Shown here: piece by piece, positions 18,669 through 27,720 of the stretch
How positions within the stretch are numbered: the stretch's first letter is position 1
Layout of the letters: each line of letters starts with the position of its first letter
NCBI RefSeq assembly: GCF_016592435.1
Contig: NZ_AP014545.1
Span: 2,736,693 to 2,800,692 of the forward strand
Length of the DNA: 64,000 bases
Source: Amphritea japonica ATCC BAA-1530
Lineage (GTDB): Bacteria > Pseudomonadota > Gammaproteobacteria > Pseudomonadales > Balneatricaceae
Direction: 5' to 3'
Position numbers and translations under genes: made by a program
Notes under the pieces: model-generated
The model's input: only the letters and a program-made list of their open reading frames with translations
Told to the model about the DNA's origin: nothing
Database searches by the model: none

Positions 18669-18758
18669 CGCTGACTTTTAACGCGCATAAGTTAGCCAAA
18701 CAAACCTGTGGCTGTAGAAGTACATATTACTTCCTGGGGATATAACCTACCTTTACGC

Positions 18759-18806
18759 TAACTCAGATGAATTTATAACGTGAATCTCCGTCCCTCATCT
18801 GAGTTA
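18759..18806. repeat. 12-bp perfect inverted repeat
   Basis: TAACTCAGATGA and its complement TCATCTGAGTTA, separated by 24 nt, in the 442-bp gap between the barrel gene and the dipeptidase gene. No T run follows on either strand, so an operator or processing stem is as likely as a terminator. The rest of 18669-18894 shows nothing further. Confidence 0.5.
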
Positions 18807-18894
18807 TGCTCTCTTTGATAAGCGTCATTCATTAACACTCTGGGTCTGTAATGACTTGGCACATTTCTGGTAACAACGACCATGAACAAGCTGT

Positions 18895-19572
18895 TTACTG
18901 GTGACTTACCCCACCATATATCGCATGATCATGGCCGCTCAGGTAGGCCCAGAATCGATCGCCGTATGAGAAGTGCCACCACTCCTGAAGGTAATTCACA
19001 AAGCCGGCACTCGTCATAGCGTCCACCAGCATCTGACGGTTCTGCACGACGACATCGCTAATTCCCGGCGCATGAGTCAAACAAAGATCAGGCTCTGTTT
19101 CTATCCACTTATAAATATCCATACCGAAATCCAGCGCCTGGCCACTCTCATCAACCAGAAACAGATCGACTGCTGCACCGGTATTGTGCGGAGGAATATT
19201 GAGCGTTCCATCCGGATAAGCGACCGCTGATACCATCCGGGTCGTTTCTTCAAACAGCTCTGATTCAGGCAGCTCTGGCTGGCGCTCACGCACTCTATCA
19301 AGCTCATCGGCAAATAACATACGTTGAACGTTAAGACTTCGATAACCCTCATATAGCCGCAAAGCAACCCCTCTTGGTAACAGTGACTGTGCATGCAGCA
19401 AGCGTTCATAAACCCCTTGCCGGACAAAGGTATAGTCATTCTGCGTTTCGGGGCATTCCGGTGGGGGCCCGTATTGCAGCCCCGCCATAACACGAATATC
19501 AACAAGTGGTTCGCCACATTCACGAACGGGGATAGCAAGCACGTCAGCGGAGGAAGGTGTCAATCTGTGCAT
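18895..19572 (-). CDS. D-alanyl-D-alanine dipeptidase (VanX/DdpX family)
   Basis: Zinc dipeptidase of the M15 family, about 225 residues, that splits D-Ala-D-Ala. The metal-site motifs are present: HNTGAAVD (His-x6-Asp) and EWWH near the C-terminus, and YRSLNVQ resembles the conserved YR motif. No signal peptide, so it is probably cytoplasmic. An upstream ATG at 19596 is in frame, but the ATG at 19572 has GGAG 6 nt upstream and is preferred. It stands alone; in Gram-negatives such enzymes recycle cell-wall dipeptide, and nothing nearby suggests glycopeptide resistance. Confidence 0.82.
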   Translation of the reverse strand: MHRLTPSSADVLAIPVRECGEPLVDIRVMAGLQYGPPPECPETQNDYTFVRQGVYERLLHAQSLLPRGVALRLYEGYRSLNVQRMLFADELDRVRERQPELPESELFEETTRMVSAVAYPDGTLNIPPHNTGAAVDLFLVDESGQALDFGMDIYKWIETEPDLCLTHAPGISDVVVQNRQMLVDAMTSAGFVNYLQEWWHFSYGDRFWAYLSGHDHAIYGGVSHQ

Positions 19573-19752
19573 CAGGCTCTCCGTCATAATTTTCATATAG
19601 AAGTATAACGGCTGACAATGAGAATTGTGAACAGGATGGGCGTATCTGAACTGTTCTCAGCTCAGCGTGCGGAGAAGCAACAGCGCAACGTTATCAGATG
19701 AATCATCTAAACATGAACTCCCCCCCAGGCTTCATGCTAAATTTATTAAAGC

Positions 19753-19965
19753 TTAACTTGCTGCCAGCGGCATTATATTGACAGCGTGTACGCCCTCTGT
19801 CTTCGGTGCGGCTTCAAACTGCACCTCCTGACCCGTTTTCAGACTTTTATAGCCTTCGCTAACAATCGATGAATAGTGGACAAACAGATCCTCATTAAAA
19901 TCTGGAGACACTATAAACCCAAACCCTTTCGCATTGTTAAACCACTTCACTGTACCCGTATACAT
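19753..19965 (-). CDS. Cold-shock domain protein (CspA/CspD type)
   Basis: 70-residue single cold-shock domain that binds single-stranded RNA or DNA. RNP1 reads KGFGFI and RNP2 reads DLFVHYSSI; a Tyr stands where most family members have Phe. AGGAG lies 6 nt upstream of the ATG. Monocistronic, with no clear signal deciding whether it is cold-induced. Confidence 0.93.
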   Translation of the reverse strand: MYTGTVKWFNNAKGFGFIVSPDFNEDLFVHYSSIVSEGYKSLKTGQEVQFEAAPKTEGVHAVNIMPLAAS

Positions 19966-20257
19966 GCCCAGCTCCTTAGAATTATTAACAGTCAGAGCAT
20001 TTCAACATCAATCAGATTAAAACAACTCTCTGTGACTATTTTCAGAAATTGAGACTGAGGGGTATATAAGAAAAAGTCCTAATATCATGCCGCTGTTTAT
20101 AAAAAAGCGACCCAGATCAAACACACCGGCTATTTCCTATATCAACTCGCCGTAATCATTGATATATCTCGTTGAAATACCTATGAACATTCTCCCCACT
20201 AAGCTTCCCTAGCTATCTCAACTAAACTGAGTAATGAGAAATGAAGGGTAAATAGGA

Positions 20258-22204
20258 ATGAGATTTTCGCTTTATAAAAGCACACATATGCTGATAGCCA
20301 TCCTGGTTACGGTGATGTTGATAGTTATCATCACCACAATCCAACAGCTTTATGAAACGGCTTTTCAGCATGCATCAGAACGACTGACAGAAACAGTCGG
20401 AAGCCAGGCCCAGCTCATTGAATCCATCACATTCAGTGCGCTAGAAGGTAAAGCTAAGCCCTATTCCGCTGAGACAGAAGCAACAGCCCTGGCTTTACTT
20501 CTTAATACCTATAAGGATCACAGGGGGTTTGGGGACACAGGTGAGTTTGCCTTAGCTAAGCAGATTAACGGTAATATTGAGTTTCTTCTCGGTCATCTAC
20601 ATACAAGTCCAGACAACATACATAATCAGACACGGCTATACCAATATGAAAATGTAGCTATACCTATGCAGCTTGCACTTGCCGGTAAATCCGGGACCCT
20701 CGTCACTGAAGATTACCGGGGGGTACAGGTATTGGCTGCTTATCAACCAATAAAACTTCTGAACTATGGCATCGTCGCCAAGATAGATCTTGCAGAATTT
20801 CGCAAACCCTTTATCCGGGCATCAGTAATCAGTATCTCTATCGGTGTAATATTAATATTCATCGGCGCGATCGGCTTTCATTTGATCACAACTCCCCTCC
20901 TGAACCGCATACACCGAAGTGAGTATCGAATGCGCTTACTGCTCAATTCAACCGCTGACGGGGTATTCGGTATCAATATAGCCGGACACTGTACTTTTAC
21001 AAATATCGCCGGCCTGAAGCTGTTTGGTTACTCCGAAAAAAAACTGTTACTGGGAAAACCTCTGGTTGAAGTACTGAAACAACCTGAGCTATCAGGTGTA
21101 TATGCGGATGACACCTCAGTCCAGACTATTCTGAAAGCCTTTCAGGCAACGCAGAAAGATCTTCATTACGAGATACCTTTAAGCGATCAATCCGACAGAA
21201 ACTTTATCGCTGAAATCAGGCTCTCTCCTATAGTCAAAGATGATCGATGTATCGGTGCCGTCATACTGATTGCGGACATCACTCAACAAAGAGAGGCTCA
21301 GGCGCAGAAACTACTTGCCAGGACAGTATATGAAAATATCGAAGAAGGAATTATTGTAACCAATGCCAATACTGAGATTGTCTCAGTAAACAGTGCATTT
21401 CAGCAGATCACCGGTTATCAGCAAGAAGAAGTATTAGGGAGAAACCCACGATTTCTTAAATCCGGCCAGCAAGATCAGAGCTTCTACGCATCAATGTGGC
21501 AGCAGATTATAAAAGAAGGCTGCTGGAAAGGTGTTATCTGGAACAAGAAAAAGAGCGGTGAAATAATCCCGTTGTGGAGTTCAATCAGTTCGGTCAAAAA
21601 CCCTGCTGGAAAGATCACTCACTTCGTCGGTGCTATATCGGATATATCTGCCCTGAAAGCTAAGGAAGAGATGCTTGAGCATATGGCTCATCACGACCCT
21701 CTCACCGGCCTCCCTAATCGTCTATTACTGGATGCCCGGTTTGAGCTATCGTTGCAAAACTCAGCCCGTCGTAACTCAAAGCTGGCAGTACTCTTCATCG
21801 ATCTGGATTATTTTAAAGAGATCAACGACCAGTATGGCCATAAAGCTGGCGACCAGCTGCTAATTGAAACCGCCCAGCGGCTGCGTAAACTATTACGCGA
21901 AGAAGATACGGTTAGCAGACTGGGAGGAGACGAGTTTGTCATTTTATTGCCCGATATCAACAATACTACGTCTGCGCTTGAGCTTGCTGAAAAAATCAAA
22001 CAATCTATAAAACGTAATTTTACAACTGAGGACGGACTCACTCTAAAAGTTGATTCCAGCATTGGTATTGCGCTTTATCCCGACCACGGCCGGGATACAT
22101 CAAGTCTGTTAAGTCGGGCTGACCACGCTATGTATATAGCTAAAAAGAAAGGAAAAAACTGTATCAGTTTTTTTCAGTATGATAATACGGATGAGACTGA
22201 CTGA
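20258..22204 (+). CDS. Membrane PAS-PAS-GGDEF diguanylate cyclase
   Basis: 648-residue inner-membrane cyclic-di-GMP synthase. One membrane helix at about 10-29, a periplasmic sensory region of about 160 residues that looks like a Cache-type domain, a second helix at about 190-212, two PAS domains, then GGDEF with an intact GGDEF motif near residue 556. No EAL domain. The ATG is preceded by an AGG-containing but weak site. Transcribed alone; ligand unknown. Confidence 0.92.
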   Translation: MRFSLYKSTHMLIAILVTVMLIVIITTIQQLYETAFQHASERLTETVGSQAQLIESITFSALEGKAKPYSAETEATALALLLNTYKDHRGFGDTGEFALAKQINGNIEFLLGHLHTSPDNIHNQTRLYQYENVAIPMQLALAGKSGTLVTEDYRGVQVLAAYQPIKLLNYGIVAKIDLAEFRKPFIRASVISISIGVILIFIGAIGFHLITTPLLNRIHRSEYRMRLLLNSTADGVFGINIAGHCTFTNIAGLKLFGYSEKKLLLGKPLVEVLKQPELSGVYADDTSVQTILKAFQATQKDLHYEIPLSDQSDRNFIAEIRLSPIVKDDRCIGAVILIADITQQREAQAQKLLARTVYENIEEGIIVTNANTEIVSVNSAFQQITGYQQEEVLGRNPRFLKSGQQDQSFYASMWQQIIKEGCWKGVIWNKKKSGEIIPLWSSISSVKNPAGKITHFVGAISDISALKAKEEMLEHMAHHDPLTGLPNRLLLDARFELSLQNSARRNSKLAVLFIDLDYFKEINDQYGHKAGDQLLIETAQRLRKLLREEDTVSRLGGDEFVILLPDINNTTSALELAEKIKQSIKRNFTTEDGLTLKVDSSIGIALYPDHGRDTSSLLSRADHAMYIAKKKGKNCISFFQYDNTDETD

Positions 22205-22246
22205 ACTATGACAAAGAAGAGATTTTAAAACGCTACGAGACCAGGA

Positions 22247-22483
22247 TCACTCTTCAGCCAGAATCGATAAGGCTTCTCTAATCTCGGGTTGTAGTACCTC
22301 GGTATTATCCTGAAGCTCGGTCACCGTTACGGCAAACTGAGTCCGAACAATATCGTTTTGATCAACTAACCAGGCAAGAGTCGCCTGACTGCACTGACGA
22401 GGAGTCCAGCTATGCTTCAACGGGACTCCTGAGCCTTTTAAAAAATTATAGAAGTCATTCTGATTGTTTAATACAGACATCAT
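22247..22483 (-). CDS. Small conserved-looking protein, function unknown
   Basis: 78-residue soluble protein with tandem ATG codons and AGGAG about 11 nt upstream. Acidic C-terminus, one Cys, a WTPRQCSQATLAWL segment that suggests a helical fold, no membrane segment. I do not recognise a family. It lies convergent with the diguanylate cyclase. Probably real because of the ribosome site and ordinary composition. Confidence 0.55.
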   Translation of the reverse strand: MMSVLNNQNDFYNFLKGSGVPLKHSWTPRQCSQATLAWLVDQNDIVRTQFAVTVTELQDNTEVLQPEIREALSILAEE

Positions 22484-22550
22484 TCTCGCGTGCTCCTGTA
22501 ACCACTCCGGCTACTTTATTATTATTTTTTTATTACCGCTGATAAAGACC

Positions 22551-22573
22551 AAAAAGCTGGCAAGCCGCCAGCT
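22551..22573 (-). terminator. Terminator downstream of the helicase gene
   Basis: AGCTGGC / GCCAGCT stem with a 5-nt loop, followed on the minus strand by TTTTT. It lies about 155 nt beyond the helicase stop, so it is its likely transcript end. Confidence 0.75.
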
Positions 22574-22727
22574 AATCTTCATACCTTAGTTGTATACCAT
22601 AAGACTAAAGTCTTCAACCATTATTAAGATATTAACGGTACGTTAAGGAGAGAGTCAGGAGGGAATATATAACGTGGCTAGCAAGCCGTAGCTTTTACGA
22701 CATTCCAGCCACTGTTATCTTTTATCT

Positions 22728-23993
22728 TTACTTCTTCTTATTCTTAGCTGTCGAGTTTATCGTACCGCCTTTTGCACGAATAATTTTAGTGCGTCCTGTT
22801 TTGTTAGTACGGGGTTTATGGGCTTTTTTATGTAGCTGCTTGCGCAAGTTATCCCGGCTGCCTACTTCGTAACCCGGCATATAGATGCGTTGAATCCGCG
22901 CTCCTATCAGACGTTCAATATCGTCCAGAGCCCGTTCCTCTTCGCGGCTTACAAAAGAGATCGCTTTACCTTCTGAGCCTGCGCGGCCGGTACGACCAAT
23001 ACGATGTACATAGTCTTCCGCCAGATAGGGTAGATTGTAATTCACGACCAATTCAAGTCCCTGAATATCGAGCCCCCGGGCTGCCACTTCAGTCGCTACC
23101 AGTACCTGAATTTTACCCGCTTTGAAATCAGCAATCGCACGACGGCGCGATCCCTGAGACTTATCACCATGACAGATAGCCGCCGGAATATTATCGATCT
23201 TCAGGTCAACCAACAATGAATCAGCCTGAGCCTTAGTACTGGTAAACACCAGAACCTGGTACCACTGATGCTTATTAATTAGCTCTGCAAAGAGATCAGC
23301 CTTACGCTTTTCCTCAACCGGGTAGACTACATGCTCCACAGTATCAGCCGTCGCATTCTGTTTGGCGACACGAATCACGTCATGGCGAGTCATCAGCTTT
23401 TTAGCAAACTCGTTTACCGTAGGGGTAACGGTTGCTGAAAACATCAACGTCTGACGTTTTTCAGGGGTTTGCTGCAGTAATGCACTAACATCGGCAATAA
23501 AGCCCATATCCAGCATTCGGTCAGCTTCATCCAATACTACAAACTCAACTTTAGCCAGGCTGACATTGCATTGCACCACATGCTCCAGCAAACGACCCGG
23601 TGTAGAGATCACAATATCAACGCCAGCTTTCAGCTTCTTACGCTGACCATCCATGTTCACACCGCCATAAAGTGCGGTCACTGTCAGGGGTAGAAACTGA
23701 GCATAGCGCTTAATAGTGTCCGCCAGCTGTTCGGCCAGCTCTCGTGTGGGTGTTAGGATCAGTGCCCGTGGACAGCCAGATTCGGTTGCTTTAGGTCGAT
23801 CATGTATCTGTTGCAGGATAGGCAGACTAAACGCAGCCGTTTTACCTGTGCCCGTCTGGGCATTCGCTAACAGATTTCGGCCCCGTCGTGCAGGGATAAT
23901 GGCCTTTTCCTGCACAGGGGTCATCTGACTATAGCCACAGGCATCCAGAGCCTGCTGAATCTCAGGAGCCAGATCTAATGCTGAAAACTTCAT
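22728..23993 (-). CDS. DEAD-box ATP-dependent RNA helicase, RhlE-like
   Basis: 421-residue DEAD-box helicase with Q motif, Walker A AQTGTGKT, DEAD box (VVLDEADRMLDMGF), SAT (MFSATVT) and motif VI HRIGRTGRAG. The N-terminal sequence is closest in style to RhlE. The C-terminal tail of about 45 residues is very basic (Lys/Arg/Thr), suited to RNA binding. Expected role in RNA unwinding during ribosome assembly or decay. A hairpin lies in the leader. Confidence 0.92.
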   Translation of the reverse strand: MKFSALDLAPEIQQALDACGYSQMTPVQEKAIIPARRGRNLLANAQTGTGKTAAFSLPILQQIHDRPKATESGCPRALILTPTRELAEQLADTIKRYAQFLPLTVTALYGGVNMDGQRKKLKAGVDIVISTPGRLLEHVVQCNVSLAKVEFVVLDEADRMLDMGFIADVSALLQQTPEKRQTLMFSATVTPTVNEFAKKLMTRHDVIRVAKQNATADTVEHVVYPVEEKRKADLFAELINKHQWYQVLVFTSTKAQADSLLVDLKIDNIPAAICHGDKSQGSRRRAIADFKAGKIQVLVATEVAARGLDIQGLELVVNYNLPYLAEDYVHRIGRTGRAGSEGKAISFVSREEERALDDIERLIGARIQRIYMPGYEVGSRDNLRKQLHKKAHKPRTNKTGRTKIIRAKGGTINSTAKNKKK

Positions 23994-24034
23994 GATAAAT
24001 CCTCTGTATGCCTTGCTATAGCTAAGGAAAGTGC

Positions 24035-24053
24035 GAATAGCTTCACGCTATTC
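24035..24053 (-). other. Leader hairpin upstream of the helicase gene
   Basis: GAATAGC / GCTATTC stem with a 5-nt loop, 42-60 nt upstream of the helicase ATG. It could sit in the mRNA leader and affect translation at low temperature; this is a guess. Apart from this and the narK2 terminator, the 464-bp gap 23994-24457 shows nothing I can identify. Confidence 0.35.
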
Positions 24054-24419
24054 TTTGCGGATATTCTAAGCCATTAGCGGCCGGTCCACACCTCCCTAAA
24101 ATTCTCGGGCGCATATGATAAAGGATTTTAGACAGTTTAGTGAGGATGATTACAGTTCATTCCTGTTTTAGAGAAAATTAGTAAAGCAGCACTAAACCGT
24201 AGAAACCTGACTGTCTGTATGTTCAATTACATCAGAAATCAGAATTTAACTGTCTTATGCTGAGTTCAGTAATCCACATAGACCGATAGAAGGTGTGCAG
24301 AAACCTTGGCTGAGGAGGAACTATATAGCCGAAGAAGTCTTAAACATCGAGAGGATAAGGGGTTAGCAACTATATACGTAGCTCATTGACGATGACTTTG
24401 TTGCAACCTTTAGTTGAGC

Positions 24420-24445
24420 AAAAAAAACGGGGCCCGAAGGCCCCG
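24420..24445 (-). terminator. Terminator after narK2
   Basis: CGGGGCC / GGCCCCG stem with a CGAA/TTCG loop followed on the minus strand by eight T residues. It lies 12 nt beyond the narK2 stop. A strong classic terminator that ends the narK1-narK2 transcript. Confidence 0.92.
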
Positions 24446-24457
24446 ATAGTGACCCTG

Positions 24458-26062
24458 TTACGGGTTTTTATATTCAGCTTTTGGTCCCAGGTAGTACCAC
24501 CAGTTCAGAATGAGACAAACCAGGTAGAACGCAGCGAAACCGTACAACGCATTTTCAGGTGTCGCCAGTTTAATCTGCTCACCGAAGATCTTAGGAATCA
24601 AGAACGCACCGTATGCAGCAACAGCCGAAGTCCAACCCAGGGCAGGACCCGCCAGTTCTTTCGGGAATACCATCGCGATAGTACGGAAGGTTGAGCCGTT
24701 ACCGATACCGGTTGCAGCGAATAGTAGCAAGAATAGTAGCAGGAACGGAACGAAGAACTCTTCCGGAGTCGCTGACTGGTAAGCTGCTTTAAGGAAATAA
24801 GCTACGCCCAGTGCGCTACCAATCATGATAATTGCGCAGTACTGAGTAACCTTAGCACCACCCATCTTGTCGGCCATCCAGCCGCCGATTGGACGAATCA
24901 GGGCACCGATAAAGGGCCCCATCCATGCATACATCAATGCAGATGGGCCATTCGCATTAACAACGTTGTGCGTCATTGAGCCATCAACCATCAAATGCTG
25001 ATAACCGAAGACTACTTTGATCGCCAGTGCGAAACCTGCTGAGTAACCGATAAAGCTACCAAAGGTCATGGTGTAGATGATACTCATCACCCAGGTATGC
25101 TTGTTATCAAAAATCTTAAACTGACGCTGAAGATTTGGTTTGATATCACCTGGAATCATCTTCATCAGCATGATAGTTGAGAACAGGATACCCGCGATAA
25201 CAGGCCACTTCGCCCAACCCGGTGCACCAATACCAACAGGGGCTGGCAAGATAATGTACAAGCCACAAGCGGCGGTGAAGAAACCGATCAACAGTAGACC
25301 TGCAATCTTACCCATAGAACCGATCGGAGAGCCAATATCAGGCGATACAGCATCAGTACGAATATTGTTCATACCGAACCAACCAGCAATTGCCAGAGGA
25401 ATCAGCAGCACCAGCCAGACAAAACCAGCATTGTGGATATAAGTTTCAGATCCGGCAGGAATCTTACCAATCAGCGTACCGGAGGTGTTTTCCAGAATCA
25501 TCGGCTCACCGCCGAAGATACCAAAAGTCATCACCAGAGGAATCAAAATCTGCATTGTGGTAACACCTGCGTTACCCAAACCAGCATTCAGACCCAGTGC
25601 CAGACCCTGCTTCTTTTTAGGAAAGAAGAAAGAGATATTGGACATTGAAGAAGCGAAGTTACCACCACCAATACCCGACAAGAACGCCAGAATCTGGAAT
25701 ACATACAGTGGAGTATCCTTATCCTGTAAGGCAAAGCCAGCACCTGCAGCAGGTATCATCAACAATGCCGTCGTGAAGAAGATAGTATTCCGACCACCCG
25801 CTATCCGGATAAAGAAACTACTGGGTATACGCAGTGTTGCTCCGGTCAGACCCGCAATACCCGCTAGCGTAAACAGTTCCGCTTTATCAAAATCAAACCC
25901 CAGATTAAGCATCTGTACGGTAATGATGCCCCAATACAACCAGACAGCAAATCCAGACAACAAACTTGGGATAGAAATCCACAGGTTGCGGTTAGCTACC
26001 CTCCTCCCTTCTTCTTCCCAGAACTTATCGTTCTCGACATCCCATTTTTTTAGATCAGACAT
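24458..26062 (-). CDS. narK2: Nitrate/nitrite antiporter, NarK2 type
   Basis: 534-residue major facilitator protein with about 12 helices, close in its N-terminal pattern to E. coli NarK (FW...RRVANRNLWISIPSLL). Both nitrate-signature stretches are visible: GLNAGLGNAGVTTMQ and the later GIGNGSTFRTIAM. The substrate-type Arg in ATLRIPSSF is present. Family members exchange nitrate for nitrite across the inner membrane. It lies 111 bp downstream of narK1 and ends at a strong terminator. In Paracoccus and relatives the two types are fused in one protein; here they are separate genes. Confidence 0.9.
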   Translation of the reverse strand: MSDLKKWDVENDKFWEEEGRRVANRNLWISIPSLLSGFAVWLYWGIITVQMLNLGFDFDKAELFTLAGIAGLTGATLRIPSSFFIRIAGGRNTIFFTTALLMIPAAGAGFALQDKDTPLYVFQILAFLSGIGGGNFASSMSNISFFFPKKKQGLALGLNAGLGNAGVTTMQILIPLVMTFGIFGGEPMILENTSGTLIGKIPAGSETYIHNAGFVWLVLLIPLAIAGWFGMNNIRTDAVSPDIGSPIGSMGKIAGLLLIGFFTAACGLYIILPAPVGIGAPGWAKWPVIAGILFSTIMLMKMIPGDIKPNLQRQFKIFDNKHTWVMSIIYTMTFGSFIGYSAGFALAIKVVFGYQHLMVDGSMTHNVVNANGPSALMYAWMGPFIGALIRPIGGWMADKMGGAKVTQYCAIIMIGSALGVAYFLKAAYQSATPEEFFVPFLLLFLLLFAATGIGNGSTFRTIAMVFPKELAGPALGWTSAVAAYGAFLIPKIFGEQIKLATPENALYGFAAFYLVCLILNWWYYLGPKAEYKNP

Positions 26063-26173
26063 GACTGACTCTCCAGAATAAAGCAGTCAGGAGTTCGTCT
26101 CCTGCTGCCTACGATTTCAAACCCTACCTGTGCTGGCTTAGCGTTGACTTATACGTCTGCGCTGGCCCAACAA

Positions 26174-27466
26174 TCAGGAATCAAGTTTTTCTTGTAAAAA
26201 GTTATTTCGAATCGCTTCCTGTAAACGATTCTGGCTCTCCTGCCGGTTAATGCCGTAATACATAACCGTCATACACAGCGCTAGTAATCCGTATAGCAAC
26301 ATGAAACAGGAACTACGAATCCCAAACAGGTCTGTCACCAGGCCAAACATAATCGGCAGGACAAAACCGCCGATTGCACCCAGCAGTCCTACGGCGCCTC
26401 CAACCGTTCCCATCCGGTCCGGGTAATAGTCATAAACGACGCGGTACACACTGGCACTCCCGAACCCCATAGCGATGCCCACTACCATAATCAACGCAGT
26501 AAACAACCAAACAGGCATTTCCAGCGCAAAGGTGAAGTCTCCTTCAAAACCATGAATAGTCATCGTGGTTGGGGGATAGGATAGGAAGAACAAACAAAAC
26601 AAGCAGACCCAGAACACGCTCCAGTTAACCTGACGCGCGCCAAGATGGTCTGCGCACCAGCCACCGAGAATCCGGGCTAACGCTCCCGGCACCGTGAACA
26701 ACAAAGTAATGAAAGAAGCTGATTTCAGATCCAGCCCATAATGATGGACATAATAATCTGGCAGCCAGAGTGTCAGTGCGACATAACCACCAAACATAAA
26801 GAAGTAATACAAACCGAAGCGCCACACCCGTAGCTCCAGCAGCGGAGTCAGTATTTCACTCAGAGATAGCAATTTTTTCTGTTCGCTGCGACGCTGATGT
26901 ACGGGATCATCCTGGGTCAACAACCAGAAAAAAAGCACCAGCAATACCAGCACAAAAGCATAGGCAATAGGCGCCATACGCCAGCCGTAAGCAATAATAA
27001 TCAGCGGGGCAACCAGGTTGGTCAGTGCTGCACCAAGGTTACCAGCACCAAAGACTCCCATTGCCAGACCTTGATTATCCCGTGAAGCCCAGGATGAAAC
27101 GTAATGAATGCCAATGACAAAGGTGCTACCCACAAAGCCGATACATAGTCCGAGCGTCAGGTATTGCCAGTAATACTGTGCATAAGCGAAACCATACAAC
27201 GGTATGCTCACGAGCAATACCACGCCTAACATCAGTCTACGGCCGCCGAAACGTTCCGCCAGAATACCCATCGGTAAACAAGCTAACGCACCACTTAAAA
27301 TCGGGGTTGCTATCAGTAAACCGAACTCGGTTTCACTCAGTAGCAAATCCTGTTTAATCTGCAAACCAATAACCGAAATCAGCGTCCAGGTGGCAAAACA
27401 GGCCGCAAAGAGCAAGGTACTCATGATCAGGGCTGATATCTGTTTTTGGGTTTCCTGGGCAGGCAT
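26174..27466 (-). CDS. narK1: Nitrate transporter, NarK1 type
   Basis: 430-residue major facilitator protein with about 12 helices, related to the NarK1/NasA branch (probable nitrate/proton symport). The loop GAGNLGAALTN matches the nitrate-signature region, and FGSASVYRVVYDYYPDRMG is the second-half counterpart. It is transcribed towards narK2 and divergent from narX. An FNR-type box 60-73 bp upstream of the ATG and a near-perfect NarL site further upstream point to induction by low oxygen plus nitrate. Confidence 0.87.
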   Translation of the reverse strand: MPAQETQKQISALIMSTLLFAACFATWTLISVIGLQIKQDLLLSETEFGLLIATPILSGALACLPMGILAERFGGRRLMLGVVLLVSIPLYGFAYAQYYWQYLTLGLCIGFVGSTFVIGIHYVSSWASRDNQGLAMGVFGAGNLGAALTNLVAPLIIIAYGWRMAPIAYAFVLVLLVLFFWLLTQDDPVHQRRSEQKKLLSLSEILTPLLELRVWRFGLYYFFMFGGYVALTLWLPDYYVHHYGLDLKSASFITLLFTVPGALARILGGWCADHLGARQVNWSVFWVCLFCLFFLSYPPTTMTIHGFEGDFTFALEMPVWLFTALIMVVGIAMGFGSASVYRVVYDYYPDRMGTVGGAVGLLGAIGGFVLPIMFGLVTDLFGIRSSCFMLLYGLLALCMTVMYYGINRQESQNRLQEAIRNNFLQEKLDS

Positions 27467-27525
27467 TGGTCACTATCCGGTTTATGGACTTGTTGCTAAG
27501 CTAAACCCTCTACCGCATACGGGTA

Positions 27526-27539
27526 TTGACCCAAATCAA
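27526..27539. promoter_or_regulatory. FNR/Anr-type box, narK1 promoter
   Basis: TTGACCCAAATCAA matches TTGAT-N4-ATCAA with one mismatch. Read towards narK1 it is centred 66 bp upstream of the ATG, leaving room for a -41.5 activator promoter. It might also affect divergent narX. Confidence 0.7.
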
Positions 27540-27576
27540 TACACAACTCACTGAAATTAGTGCGTTTTTCTCAAAA

Positions 27577-27592
27577 TACCTCTTTAGTAGTA
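27577..27592. promoter_or_regulatory. NarL 7-2-7 site between narK1 and narX
   Basis: TACCTCTTTAGTAGTA matches the 7-2-7 NarL palindrome TACYYMT-NN-AKRRGTA at 13 of 14 defined positions. It lies about 52 bp beyond the FNR box seen from narK1. Expected to bind the NarL encoded nearby. Confidence 0.65.
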
Positions 27593-27720
27593 CCACCAGC
27601 AATAGTTGTAACTTTATGTTTTACCTTGTATTTTTGATACCCTGATTCAATCCTGAAGAAACACCAGATAACACACAGGTTCTTTGTGAGTACAGACGTT
27701 TTCTGAGGACAGGAGCCCAA

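Noticed and set aside
18895-19572. Vancomycin-resistance locus
   Set aside because: Only a lone VanX/DdpX-type dipeptidase is present, with no VanA ligase, VanH or regulator.
25485-26081. 198-residue open frame opposite narK2
   Set aside because: Shadow of a membrane-transporter gene; no independent coding evidence.
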